42,539 bases of DNA from Clostridia bacterium (lineage in GTDB: Bacteria > Bacillota > Clostridia > Oscillospirales > Acutalibacteraceae). The stretch lies in NCBI GenBank assembly GCA_017935265.1, contig JAGBHX010000103.1:1-42539 (forward strand), in the 5' to 3' direction. Position 1 is the stretch's first letter, and the number at the start of each line of letters is the position of its first letter. Of the stretch, positions 8,368-16,990 are shown in pieces. A model generated the notes under the pieces. The model was given only the letters and a program-made list of their open reading frames with translations. It was not told the DNA's origin and searched no databases. The position numbers and the translations under genes were made by a program.

Positions 8368-11300
8368 TTATTTAATAAGTCTGAAGGTCTTAACCTCGTG
8401 GGGCTTCATTGTGAATGAGAACTTTTTACCTTCAACGGGGATTTCATTCTCGTCAACCTCCATAAGGTTACATTCAACAACACGGCTGTAATCAAGCTCA
8501 AATTCCATCTCAACGTCAGTTCTTCTGGTTTCAGCTTCGTACACTCTGACGATAATACCGTTGCCGTCCTGAGCCGCTTTAACTGCATCGAGAATAACGT
8601 TCTCTTTGCTGATTGAAGCAAAGGAATGGCCGATGTCGTCGCCGCCGTTGCCCTCAATATAGCTTGCTTTGAGGCGGATGTTTTCGTTGAAGCCGAGCTT
8701 AACCGTGTCAGCCTCTCTCCAGGCGCCTGCGTGAGGATAAAGTGAATAACGGAACGTGCTGATACCCTCGTCTGCAGTGCCGTCGGGGTTGTTGGGCGCT
8801 CTCATAAGGGTAATTTTCATCACATTGTCGTGAACGTTGTAGCCGTATTTGCAGTCGTTGAGAATACTTACGCCGTAGCCGCCCTCTGAAAGGTCAGCCC
8901 ATTTGTGAGCGCAGAATTCAAACTTTGCCTGGTCATAGCAGGTGTTATAGTGGGTGGGGTATTCAGCAGCACCGTGAGCGATTTCACAGCTTGCATTTCT
9001 GCTTCTGATGTCAACGGGGAATGCGGCTTTGAGTACCTTTTCCTTTTCCCACCAGTCAACGGTTGTGTCAAAGTCAACAGTTTTCTTGCCTTTTTCAAGG
9101 ATAATATCCTGAGTGATTGTGGATTTGTTGAACTTTCTCACAACGGTGACAACGCCGCGAAGCTCGCTTGCTTCTTTAACTTCAATGCTTTCGGCATTGA
9201 GAAGCTCCCACTGCTTCATCTGATAGTCAAATTCCATATTCCAGGCGCTTTCAATAATGGGCTTGTCCATTGAAATTGTCATAAGGTTGCCCTTACCTGT
9301 GAGAATCTGGCGGCCTGTTTCTTTGTCAATCACCTTATCAAGAAGTCCGTTCTCATCAATTTCAACTCTTAAAAATTCATTTTCAATGCAATTGACTGTT
9401 GCCTGAACCTTGCTGAATTCTGCCTTTTCTTGTGTGAGGGTATAAATTCCGTAGCCGAGAGCAGGAACGTCTTTTGCGATAAATTCAATTACGTAACCGC
9501 CGTCTGCTTCGTTAACCGAGCAGGGGAGAGCGTTACCGTTTCTGTCGCAAACTCCGCTTGCCTTAAAGGGAATTTCTGCCTTAACCATACCGTCAACAGG
9601 CCAGGTAAGCATATTCCAGACAATGACCGAATCCTTGGGGGCGTTGATTTTGCTTTCAAGGGTTGCCTTAGCCTTTGAAATAAGTGCGTTGCCCTCCTTG
9701 TGCATAAGGGCGTATTCCTCACGGCAAACCTCAAACACCTCGTGAATTGAAGTGCCGGGGAGAATGTCGTGGAACTGATTTATAAGAAGAAGCTTCCATA
9801 CCTCTTCAATCTTTTCTTTGGGATATTCACCGCCTGCAAGCACTGTTAAAAGCTCAACTTCACGCATAAGATATTCGCCCTGACGGTTGTTCTTTTTAAC
9901 AAAAGCCTGGCTGGTGAAGGTGCCGCGGTGGTTTTCATAATAAATTTCACCGTCCCATACGGGAAGCTTGTCTGCGTATTTGTCAATTTCCTTGAAAAAT
10001 TCCGAAACGTGTGCATTGCGTGACTTTGGATAGCCGGGGAGCTTTTCAATTCTCTTGCCCTGTTCAAGCATCTGATAGGTGCATCCGCCGCCGCCGTCAC
10101 CGTAGCCGAACATACCGAAGGAGGTGTCAACAATGTTGTTCTGTCGGTTGGAGCTTCTCGTTCTGCGAACATAATCGGGGTCATAGTCGCCCTGATAATG
10201 CACCTTTTGCATATATGCCAGAACCTCGTCGCCGCTGTGAGCCTTCCAACGGAAAACGCTCAGGGGGAACTCGTTTGTGTCATTATACTGAAGCTTTGAT
10301 GTGAGGAAATATTTCATACCCGAACGCTTTATAATCTGAGGAAGTGCCCAGGTAAAGCCGAAGCAGTCGGGGAGCCAGTATGTGTCGGAATCAACACCGA
10401 ATTCTGTTTTAAAGAACTCTCTGCCGTAAAGGAGCTGACGGATAAGCGCTTCACCGCTTGCAATGTTTGTGTCAGCCTCAACCCAGGCGTTGCCCACGAT
10501 TTCCCACTGGCCGTTTTTAATCTTTTCTTTAACTCGCTCATAAATATCGGGATAGTGCTTTTTTATAAAGTCATAAAGCACAGCCTGACTCTGAGTGAAT
10601 TTGAAGTCAGGGTAATTATCCATAAGAGCTAGGTTGTTTGCAAAGGTTCTTGCTGTTTTTCTTGTAATTTCACGAACTGTCCACAGCCAGGCAACGTCAA
10701 GATGGCTGTGACCGCCGACAAGAACTTCACCGGGGGTGGAGTATTCAATTTTATCAATCAATTCCCAGAGCTTCGCTATTGCGTTGGGAACGCTCTTTCT
10801 GAAGTTCTCACCGCCAAGGTCAAAATCAAGCTGATGAACCGATTCGTCAATGGCAATAAAAAGACGCGGCTTGATGTATTCGTCATCGCAATACTGATAA
10901 GCCTGATGAGCTGTGGTAATATCAAACCAATAGCTCTCTGTTGCTTCGTCAACGGCAACAAGCTCAGCCTTTACCATCTGATACTCCATAAACTCCTTGC
11001 CTTCATACACGTTAAATGCGCAGAAAGCGGCGGTGTCAACTGTTCCCTCAATCTGAATGTCAAGCCTTTCGCCCGCCTTGAGAGGCCCTTTGAAGAGAAT
11101 TTCACTGCGGCCAACCCAACCTGAATTTGCTCGTGAGCTTACGGCACCTACTATTTCGCCGTTAATTCTCACAAGGCTTTCACCGCCGATGTCAATGTCG
11201 AGGTAAACCTTTTTACCTGCAAGATTTTCGGGAACGATGACAGTTGCTTCAAAATATCTTGTGTCGTGGTATGCTACCCTCCAGCGGTCACCGAGGTGCA

Positions 11301-11457
11301 TAACGGACTTGGGTGCATCGTCAAGCACGATGTTGTTGGGGCTTTGGTGGAAGCCGGTATATGTAACCCATTCGTCAATAACAAGAGTGTCGGTGGTAAC
11401 ATAGGGCTTGATTTGCTTAATCTGGTTTTCCAGAACTCTCGGATTTAAGGTCGGCAT
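8368..11457 (-). CDS. GH38 alpha-mannosidase
   Basis: A 1029-residue glycoside hydrolase family 38 enzyme. A beta-sandwich-like N-terminal domain is followed by the catalytic domain with zinc ligands in GGHSHLDVAWLW (His252, Asp254), the nucleophile region WLPDCFGFTWALPQI (Asp364), and the later FHDILPGTS motif with another metal-binding His. The C-terminal beta-domains are typical of GH38. There is no signal peptide, so it acts in the cytoplasm on imported mannosides. It is the last gene of the five-gene glycyl-radical/sugar operon: AGGAG begins right after the manA stop, gap 12 nt. Neighbouring mannose-6-phosphate isomerase fits release of mannose or mannose-6-phosphate. Exact substrate (mannan oligosaccharide, N-glycan core, mannosyl-polyol or mannosylglycerate) cannot be read here. 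Confidence 0.9.
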   Translation of the reverse strand: MPTLNPRVLENQIKQIKPYVTTDTLVIDEWVTYTGFHQSPNNIVLDDAPKSVMHLGDRWRVAYHDTRYFEATVIVPENLAGKKVYLDIDIGGESLVRINGEIVGAVSSRANSGWVGRSEILFKGPLKAGERLDIQIEGTVDTAAFCAFNVYEGKEFMEYQMVKAELVAVDEATESYWFDITTAHQAYQYCDDEYIKPRLFIAIDESVHQLDFDLGGENFRKSVPNAIAKLWELIDKIEYSTPGEVLVGGHSHLDVAWLWTVREITRKTARTFANNLALMDNYPDFKFTQSQAVLYDFIKKHYPDIYERVKEKIKNGQWEIVGNAWVEADTNIASGEALIRQLLYGREFFKTEFGVDSDTYWLPDCFGFTWALPQIIKRSGMKYFLTSKLQYNDTNEFPLSVFRWKAHSGDEVLAYMQKVHYQGDYDPDYVRRTRSSNRQNNIVDTSFGMFGYGDGGGGCTYQMLEQGKRIEKLPGYPKSRNAHVSEFFKEIDKYADKLPVWDGEIYYENHRGTFTSQAFVKKNNRQGEYLMREVELLTVLAGGEYPKEKIEEVWKLLLINQFHDILPGTSIHEVFEVCREEYALMHKEGNALISKAKATLESKINAPKDSVIVWNMLTWPVDGMVKAEIPFKASGVCDRNGNALPCSVNEADGGYVIEFIAKDVPALGYGIYTLTQEKAEFSKVQATVNCIENEFLRVEIDENGLLDKVIDKETGRQILTGKGNLMTISMDKPIIESAWNMEFDYQMKQWELLNAESIEVKEASELRGVVTVVRKFNKSTITQDIILEKGKKTVDFDTTVDWWEKEKVLKAAFPVDIRSRNASCEIAHGAAEYPTHYNTCYDQAKFEFCAHKWADLSEGGYGVSILNDCKYGYNVHDNVMKITLMRAPNNPDGTADEGISTFRYSLYPHAGAWREADTVKLGFNENIRLKASYIEGNGGDDIGHSFASISKENVILDAVKAAQDGNGIIVRVYEAETRRTDVEMEFELDYSRVVECNLMEVDENEIPVEGKKFSFTMKPHEVKTFRLIK

Positions 11458-11469
11458 AACAACACTCCT

Positions 11470-12486
11470 TTATCTGTAACATTCAACTAATTTCATATTG
11501 CCGTTAACGGTGAATTTATCCTTTGCCGCAACAGGCATAAAGAAATAGTCCCCTTTTTTGATTTCTTTTTTGTATCCCTCGGCAGTAATCGTACCGTTGC
11601 CCTCGGTCACAACGTAAATCGTTGCGCCCTTATCGAGATTGAATTCACCGCCGGAAAGAGTAACAGTTCTTACGTTGAAGCTGGTTGTCATTCTTTCATC
11701 TATAAGAGATTCATACTTGACACCGTCACACTCACTCACCGTAACAGGGGTGAGGGGAGCAGGAAAAGTCTTTTCCATATCAAAGCACTCCAAAGCGGTC
11801 TTTTTGTCAAGGCCTAAGTACATTTCATTGTCGGAAAGTCTGTAATCACCGCACCAACGCTCAGGCTGAATGGTAAAATCTGTCGGTTCCTGCACTTCAA
11901 GAAGAAGACAGCCGGCACCGATAGCGTGCACCATTTTTGCAGGAATATAAATCACGTCACCCGTTTTAACGGGGAAGGATTCAAGAAGCTCCTCCATAGC
12001 GGTTGTGCTTGTTTCGCTTTCCTCAATTGCTTTTTCAAATTGTTCAAGGGTAACGCCTTTTTTAAAGCCGTAAAAAATCTTTGCATCCGGGCGTGTTGCA
12101 AGAATGACCCAGCTTTCTTCCTTGCCGTAGTTTGAGTTGAAGTGAACTCTTGAAAATGCTTTGTCAGGGTGAGCCTGAACGGGGAGCCTGATTGCGCTGT
12201 CAAGAATTTTGGTAAGAATACCGATATCCACTCTGTCGCCGATGAGCTCCTGCTTATATTCGTTTAAGGCATCACTCAAATAAAGGTCCGTGCCCTTGAT
12301 TTTGGAAATGCCTTCGTATTCGTCTGTACTGCCCTCGTTAAGAGCGTGTACGGCAGAAACTACCCATTCTTCGGGATAATTGCCGTCGGTTGAGTCGTCA
12401 GAAAAGAAGTCAGAAAACAGCTTGCCGCCTTTGTAAACTCTGAAAACTCTGTTTTTTTCAAAAAATATGGGTTCGTTATAAAACAT
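11470..12486 (-). CDS. manA: Class I mannose-6-phosphate isomerase
   Basis: Zinc-dependent cupin enzyme that interconverts mannose-6-phosphate and fructose-6-phosphate, feeding mannose into glycolysis. At 338 residues it is the short Firmicutes form. Metal ligands are visible in VQAHPD, KEESWVIL and VHAIGAGCLLLEVQEPTDFTIQ, and a second C-terminal cupin ends the protein. It is located between the GH38 mannosidase and the FGGY kinase with gaps of 11-12 nt, so certainly co-transcribed. The pairing with a mannosidase supports the mannose role. Isomerisation of another aldose phosphate made by the kinase next door is possible but not supported by any seen residue. Confidence 0.9.
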   Translation of the reverse strand: MFYNEPIFFEKNRVFRVYKGGKLFSDFFSDDSTDGNYPEEWVVSAVHALNEGSTDEYEGISKIKGTDLYLSDALNEYKQELIGDRVDIGILTKILDSAIRLPVQAHPDKAFSRVHFNSNYGKEESWVILATRPDAKIFYGFKKGVTLEQFEKAIEESETSTTAMEELLESFPVKTGDVIYIPAKMVHAIGAGCLLLEVQEPTDFTIQPERWCGDYRLSDNEMYLGLDKKTALECFDMEKTFPAPLTPVTVSECDGVKYESLIDERMTTSFNVRTVTLSGGEFNLDKGATIYVVTEGNGTITAEGYKKEIKKGDYFFMPVAAKDKFTVNGNMKLVECYR

Positions 12487-12497
12487 TAATATTCTCC

Positions 12498-13781
12498 TCA
12501 GTATCTTATAAGCTGTCTTGCTTCTTCAAGGGTTTTGATTTTAGCTCCTGCCATTGACGTGAGCGCCGCGCCGTATGCCGCCTCTTCTTTATAAAAAGGA
12601 ACCTGAACCTCACAGCCGAAGGTCTTTGAGGTGATTTTCCTCAAAGCGGCATTCTTTCTGATTCCGTTGCCCGAGCAGACAAGTGAAACACACTTTTTGC
12701 CCGAAGAAGAGTACATACCGTAAAGCTCATTCGTCATAGCGTAAAGGGTGGAAAGGAGCATATCCTCAGGGGTAAAATTATTTTCGGTAATCTCTGTGTA
12801 TGAGCCTGTCACCGTGGGGTCAAGCCTTGTTCCGCAAAAACGGCTGTCAGCCTTCATAAATGTTTCTTTTTTTGTTTCAAGAATTTTATCAATCTGAGCA
12901 TAGAGGCTGTCAGGCTTTTCTCCCGTGGCGATTTCAACGGCACGTGCCAAAAATCTTTCAACCATCGCAAAAGCTCTGCCGCCGCAAAGAGCACAGCCTG
13001 CGGCAAGATATTTTTCTCCGTCAAAGGGTCTTGCTTCAAGGCCGTCACCAACATCGGGAGAATCACAGATAACCGACACCTGTGAGCCTGTGCCAACGTT
13101 GATGAGTGCGGTGTCGTTATCCTTAACTGAGCCGATAAAGCTTGCCTGATTGTCGCCAACCGAAACGGTTACGGGAATACCCTTGTATTCACCAACCACC
13201 GCAAAATCCTTTGTAATCGGAGGGAGGTAAGGCAAATCCACGGTAAAACGGCTTTCTTTGATGTCAAAGCAGCCGAATGCCGCACCGTTTGTGATGTGCA
13301 TTAGCGGTACGGTTTTTTTGCAAAGGTGCATTGTTGCAAAGTCACCTATGCTCATACAGTAAGCCGTGTCTTCAGGCACAAGACCGTTCACTCTGTTATA
13401 AAAATCCATCACAAGGCCGTAGCCTGCAAAGCCGCCGATTGCTTCGGCATAAGTCTTGCCATCTTTGTAAATCTCATTACCTCTTGCATCCTGCCAGATA
13501 TAAAGAGGGGAAAGCGCATTGCCGTTTTTGTCAGTATACAATATTCCGTGCATCTGATTGGAAAATCCGATTGAAACCGTGCCTTCGTCCGTAAGCTCTT
13601 CCACAAGAGAGAATACTTTTTTAAGAATTTTCTCACTGTCCTGAATTCTTTCAAAGCTTTTGTCGGTTTCAATGAAAGAATCGTTGGGAAGTGTCACGGA
13701 TTTTAAAATTTCACCGCTTTGGCAGTCTGCCGAAATTCCGCAGATGCTGGTTGTGCCTATGTCAATACCAATACTTTTCAT
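12498..13781 (-). CDS. FGGY-family carbohydrate kinase, specificity unknown
   Basis: ATP-dependent sugar or polyol kinase of the xylulokinase/sedoheptulokinase group, 427 residues. N-terminal phosphate loop GIDIGTTS (residues 5-12), the S-N-Q-M-H-G motif near 74-79 that is typical of ketose kinases, the catalytic Asp in SVGDNQASFIGS (Asp210), and the C-terminal ATP-site motif SLVCSGNGIRKN. It is somewhat shorter than xylulokinase (about 480-500 aa). Start set at ATG 13781 with GGAGAA upstream; an in-frame extension to 13862 runs into the preceding gene and lacks an RBS. It lies between the glycyl radical enzyme and manA. It could phosphorylate the substrate or product of the radical enzyme. 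Which sugar is unknown. Confidence 0.82.
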   Translation of the reverse strand: MKSIGIDIGTTSICGISADCQSGEILKSVTLPNDSFIETDKSFERIQDSEKILKKVFSLVEELTDEGTVSIGFSNQMHGILYTDKNGNALSPLYIWQDARGNEIYKDGKTYAEAIGGFAGYGLVMDFYNRVNGLVPEDTAYCMSIGDFATMHLCKKTVPLMHITNGAAFGCFDIKESRFTVDLPYLPPITKDFAVVGEYKGIPVTVSVGDNQASFIGSVKDNDTALINVGTGSQVSVICDSPDVGDGLEARPFDGEKYLAAGCALCGGRAFAMVERFLARAVEIATGEKPDSLYAQIDKILETKKETFMKADSRFCGTRLDPTVTGSYTEITENNFTPEDMLLSTLYAMTNELYGMYSSSGKKCVSLVCSGNGIRKNAALRKITSKTFGCEVQVPFYKEEAAYGAALTSMAGAKIKTLEEARQLIRY

Positions 13782-13791
13782 ATGTTCTCCA

Positions 13792-16119
13792 TTAAGCCAA
13801 TCTGGCTGAACCGGGGTCAAGGCGAGTAATAATATCCTGCTGAATTGCAGGGGAGAGGTCAAGGAAGTTAACGAATGTGCCGTGAATTCTCATAATATAA
13901 ACACCGCTGGGGGCGTATTTCTGGGGGTTGGCAAGCACCTTTCTGAGAATTTCAGCAGTTGTAACGTTAACATAAAGGTAGAAGGGAGATACACCCTCTT
14001 TAAGAGGATTAAAGAAAAGGGGAGCTACAATCTTGTCTCTGAATTCAACACCCTTGCCCTCATAGCTGTCAGAGGTGAAATATTTGGGGTCAACACCAAG
14101 GTGTGAAGCGTAGCCGCCGTTCATTTTGTTGAAGGGAAGCTTCATGTTTGAAAGCATACGGAATCCGAGACCGTTTTCTGCACTGCCGTAAAGAGGGTCT
14201 ACACCGTAGCCGAGCATATCTCTTGACTTTCTGCCGTCGGGAGTTGCACCAACCCAATAGCCGTAAAGAAGGTGTGTTGAAGGGCTTGAAAAGTCGGGGC
14301 GGAAGGAGTTGCCCAGATAGTTCTTTTCACCTGCAACAATGTCAGCTACCTTGGAAGCGATTTCACCTGCTTCAAGGTCAACCTTTACAATGTTGTTGCC
14401 GAATTTGTCTGCACCGAGAAGGAATTCTCTCAAATCCTCATAGCCCTCAAAGTTTTTCATAAGAGCGTCAACCAATTTGTCAGCATCCTCGGGGCGTTCA
14501 GCCAACAATTTGTCAATTGCGCTGAAGCTGTCGGCAATAACGGTTGTGCCGTGAATAAGACAGCCGCTGCCGTTGTATTTTGTGCCCTGACGGTTGATGT
14601 CGCGGGCATCAACACCGTTGTCCTTGCCGCCCATAAGGCAGGAAAGGAAGGGAACTCTCTGTGTTGAAAGGGCAACGGAAGCGCCGTTTGCGGCCTTTGC
14701 CATTTCGTCGCAGAAGAACTGAACGTTTTTGTAAAACTCTTCTCTGATATTTTTAAGGTCGGCCTTTTTCATATCAACAAGCTTTTCACCCGTAACCGTT
14801 GAAACACCGCCGGTGAGGGTCATTTCAAGAATTTTGGGCAAATTGAGCCAGCTGTTGGTGGTGTTGCCGTTATCCTTGCCCATAATCAGCGGTTCCTGAC
14901 AGCCTGCAATTGAAATATCGCAAAGGTCGTTTTCGTCTGTGCCGTTTTCTTTAAGGGTTTCAAACAATGCGTCGTCATTGAAAAGTGAGGGTGTGAGCAC
15001 ACCGGGGGAGAAGAAAAATCTTCCCATTTCTTCATAAAGCTTCTGAGGTGTGTTTTTGTGAAGCTTAACAGAAAGAATAGGCTGGGGGAGATTCATATCG
15101 TAATATGCATCAAGAAGGGCATAGGTAGTGTCGTTTGTAAGGTCGTTGCCGTCGAGGTCACGTCCGCTTACGATAAGATTTTGTGAAATTGCCCAGCTTC
15201 TGTCGGCAACGTTATAAAATACAAGCAGGTGCTTGAGCAGTGCGGCGGCCTCGTCGCGGTCAAGTCCGTTTCTGTAAGGCTCAAAAATTCTGTCAGCGTT
15301 GCCAACCGAAAAAGCAAAGGGGTTGGGAGTCTGCTCAAGGCACATAACCTGCCACATAAGAATGAAGCTCTGAATTGCTTCATACATATTTTCGGCAGGA
15401 TATTCGGGCACTTTTCTGAGTGTTTTAGCCATAAGCTCAAACTGCTTTTTGGTGTCGCCGTCAGCCTTGTCGGCCATATCCTGCGCCATATCGGAATATC
15501 TGTGAGCAAGGTCAATCACAGCTTCAAGGGCTATAATAAATGCCTTGTAGCCGTCGCCGTCCTTACCCTTCATTTCTTCAATCATCTGTCTCACGCCGTG
15601 GCGGAGTGCATAACGGAAATCGGCAATAAGATGGCCAGTAACCTGCTCAACAAAGAAGATAACTTCTTTTGTGTAGTCTTCACATTCAGCGTAAACCTTG
15701 CTGAGCTTTGTGGCATATTCGGTTTTTTCAAACTTTGCTCTTGCCGTTGCAATTCTTTCTGCGGTGAATTCCTCATTTGGCTCAATGTCACCGAAAACGG
15801 CGGCAGGGTCGCAGTAACCGCAAAATTCCTCAACCTTGAATGACGGGTTAATCAGCGCATAGCTTCTTGCAAAGGCATCATCCTGAGTGCCGGCAAAAAT
15901 CTGATTTTCGTCAAGGTAAAGGGGAATATCCTTGATAATTTCCTTGAGGATTGTGGCTTTTTTGATTTCTTCGTCCATACCCTCATAATTATCATAGATT
16001 TCAAGCTCTTTTTCTTTTGCAATAAACCAACCGTCAAGGCGCATTTTTGCTCTTTCGTGGCGGAAAAGCTCTTTTGCCATTGATGTCAGCTTTTCGGGTG
16101 TAAAAATATTATATATCAT
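13792..16119 (-). CDS. Uncharacterised glycyl radical enzyme of the PFL superfamily
   Basis: A 775-residue glycyl radical enzyme. The thiyl cysteine lies in I-A-G-C-Q-E-P (Cys407) with Glu409 two residues on, the C-x-E-P pattern of dehydratases, lyases and decarboxylases, not the adjacent Cys-Cys of pyruvate formate-lyase. The radical glycine is most likely Gly747, 28 residues from the C-terminus, in M-R-I-H-G-T-F-V-N-F. This deviates from the usual R-V-x-G-Y consensus: His replaces the residue before Gly and Thr the Tyr after it. The downstream L-S-P-x-x-Q-x-x-I-I-x-R helix is typical of the family. AAGGAG precedes the ATG; the dedicated activase ends 14 nt upstream. Sequence motifs do not match choline, propanediol, hydroxyproline or isethionate lyase as I know them. 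Sugar-enzyme neighbours suggest a sugar or polyol substrate. Confidence 0.85.
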   Translation of the reverse strand: MIYNIFTPEKLTSMAKELFRHERAKMRLDGWFIAKEKELEIYDNYEGMDEEIKKATILKEIIKDIPLYLDENQIFAGTQDDAFARSYALINPSFKVEEFCGYCDPAAVFGDIEPNEEFTAERIATARAKFEKTEYATKLSKVYAECEDYTKEVIFFVEQVTGHLIADFRYALRHGVRQMIEEMKGKDGDGYKAFIIALEAVIDLAHRYSDMAQDMADKADGDTKKQFELMAKTLRKVPEYPAENMYEAIQSFILMWQVMCLEQTPNPFAFSVGNADRIFEPYRNGLDRDEAAALLKHLLVFYNVADRSWAISQNLIVSGRDLDGNDLTNDTTYALLDAYYDMNLPQPILSVKLHKNTPQKLYEEMGRFFFSPGVLTPSLFNDDALFETLKENGTDENDLCDISIAGCQEPLIMGKDNGNTTNSWLNLPKILEMTLTGGVSTVTGEKLVDMKKADLKNIREEFYKNVQFFCDEMAKAANGASVALSTQRVPFLSCLMGGKDNGVDARDINRQGTKYNGSGCLIHGTTVIADSFSAIDKLLAERPEDADKLVDALMKNFEGYEDLREFLLGADKFGNNIVKVDLEAGEIASKVADIVAGEKNYLGNSFRPDFSSPSTHLLYGYWVGATPDGRKSRDMLGYGVDPLYGSAENGLGFRMLSNMKLPFNKMNGGYASHLGVDPKYFTSDSYEGKGVEFRDKIVAPLFFNPLKEGVSPFYLYVNVTTAEILRKVLANPQKYAPSGVYIMRIHGTFVNFLDLSPAIQQDIITRLDPGSARLA

Positions 16120-16133
16120 AAATCAGCACTCCT

Positions 16134-16835
16134 TCAGGTCTTGATTAAATTAACTATGGGTTTTAATTTGTCTGTAAATTCTCTGAGAGTTTCCTCACTA
16201 ACAAATCCGTCAACGATTTCGTATTCCTCAACCCATTTGCATTTGCCGTATTCGTGGTAGGGGAGGATTTCAACCTGTGTGTCGGACATATCCAAAGATG
16301 AAAACAGCCTCACAAAATCATCAGCGTTTGTGTTAACGTTGTTAATCAGCGGAATTCTTACGAGAAGCTGCCTTCGCTCTTTAGTCAGCAGCTCAAGGTT
16401 TCTGAGTGTAGTCTCGTTTGAATGGCCGACGTATTTTTTATGTATGTCGTTGTCGGGGCATTTTACGTCCATTATAAAAAAGTCAATGTATTCGCTCAGC
16501 TCGGAAAGCTTCGGGTGTGAGCCGTTTGTTTCAATTGCAGTATGAATGTCTGCTTCCTTGAGCCTTTTCAGCACTTCCTTGAGCTCCTCAAACTGCACCG
16601 TAGGCTCGCCCCCCGTAAAGGTGACGCCGCCGCCCTCAAAAAACATCATTCTGCTCCTTTTTGCTTCGTCAACAATTTCGTCAACGCTTTGCACCTTGCA
16701 TTTGTCAGAGCAGGGGGGAATGCTTTCGGGGTTAGAGCACCATTTGCATTTAAAATTGCACCCTTGCAGGTGATAAACCAGCCTGTTTCCGGGTCCGTCC
16801 TGTGAATAATTAAAGCCTTTTTGCAGTATTTTCAT
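16134..16835 (-). CDS. Glycyl radical enzyme activating enzyme (radical SAM)
   Basis: Radical SAM protein that places the glycyl radical on the enzyme encoded next. The 4Fe-4S motif C-x-x-x-C-x-x-C is at Cys26, Cys30 and Cys33, followed by W-C-S-N-P-E as in other activases, and the SAM-binding T-G-G-E-P lies in VTFTGGEPTVQF. At about 233 residues it is compact like pyruvate formate-lyase activase. The ferredoxin-like insert with two CxxCxxCxxxC clusters found in most dehydratase activases is absent; only a C-S-D-K-C remnant (Cys42, Cys46) remains. ATG 16835 is preferred over GTG 16847, although the upstream ribosome site (GTGGG) is weak. First gene of the operon. Confidence 0.88.
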   Translation of the reverse strand: MKILQKGFNYSQDGPGNRLVYHLQGCNFKCKWCSNPESIPPCSDKCKVQSVDEIVDEAKRSRMMFFEGGGVTFTGGEPTVQFEELKEVLKRLKEADIHTAIETNGSHPKLSELSEYIDFFIMDVKCPDNDIHKKYVGHSNETTLRNLELLTKERRQLLVRIPLINNVNTNADDFVRLFSSLDMSDTQVEILPYHEYGKCKWVEEYEIVDGFVSEETLREFTDKLKPIVNLIKT

Positions 16836-16868
16836 AAAATTACCCACTTTAGAAATTTATACTTTATT

Positions 16869-16897
16869 ATGCTATCACAAAGAAGCGTTGAATTCAA
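16869..16897 (-). promoter_or_regulatory. Probable promoter of the glycyl-radical/sugar operon
   Basis: On the minus strand -35 TTGAAT (16897-16892) and -10 TAGCAT (16874-16869) are 17 bp apart, in the gap upstream of the activase gene. The -10 is only a moderate match. No obvious operator palindrome or catabolite-responsive element was recognised around it. Confidence 0.45.
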
Positions 16898-16927
16898 TAA
16901 CAAATTGTTAATTTTTCCGTTTTAGTA

Positions 16928-16956
16928 GTGACAAATTTTTAAAAGTATGTTAGAAT
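16928..16956 (+). promoter_or_regulatory. Promoter of the small secreted protein gene
   Basis: -35 GTGACA (16928-16933) and -10 TAGAAT (16951-16956) with a 17-bp spacer and an extended TG dinucleotide (TATGT) just before the -10. It is divergent from the operon promoter about 55 bp away. Confidence 0.7.
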
Positions 16957-16990
16957 ACAGTCACAACAAAATATGAAAGGAAGATTTGCA

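Noticed and set aside
13782..13862. Upstream extension of the FGGY kinase
   Set aside because: Overlaps the end of the GRE gene and has no RBS; the conserved GIDIGTTS begins right after ATG 13781.
15229..15843. 204-codon plus-strand reading frame antisense to the glycyl radical enzyme gene
   Set aside because: Mirror of a strongly supported gene; no ribosome site, no recognisable domain, and composition explained by the opposite strand.
13792..16119. Pyruvate formate-lyase itself (pflB)
   Set aside because: Lacks the adjacent Cys-Cys pair and the R-V-S-G-Y glycyl loop; has C-x-E-P instead.
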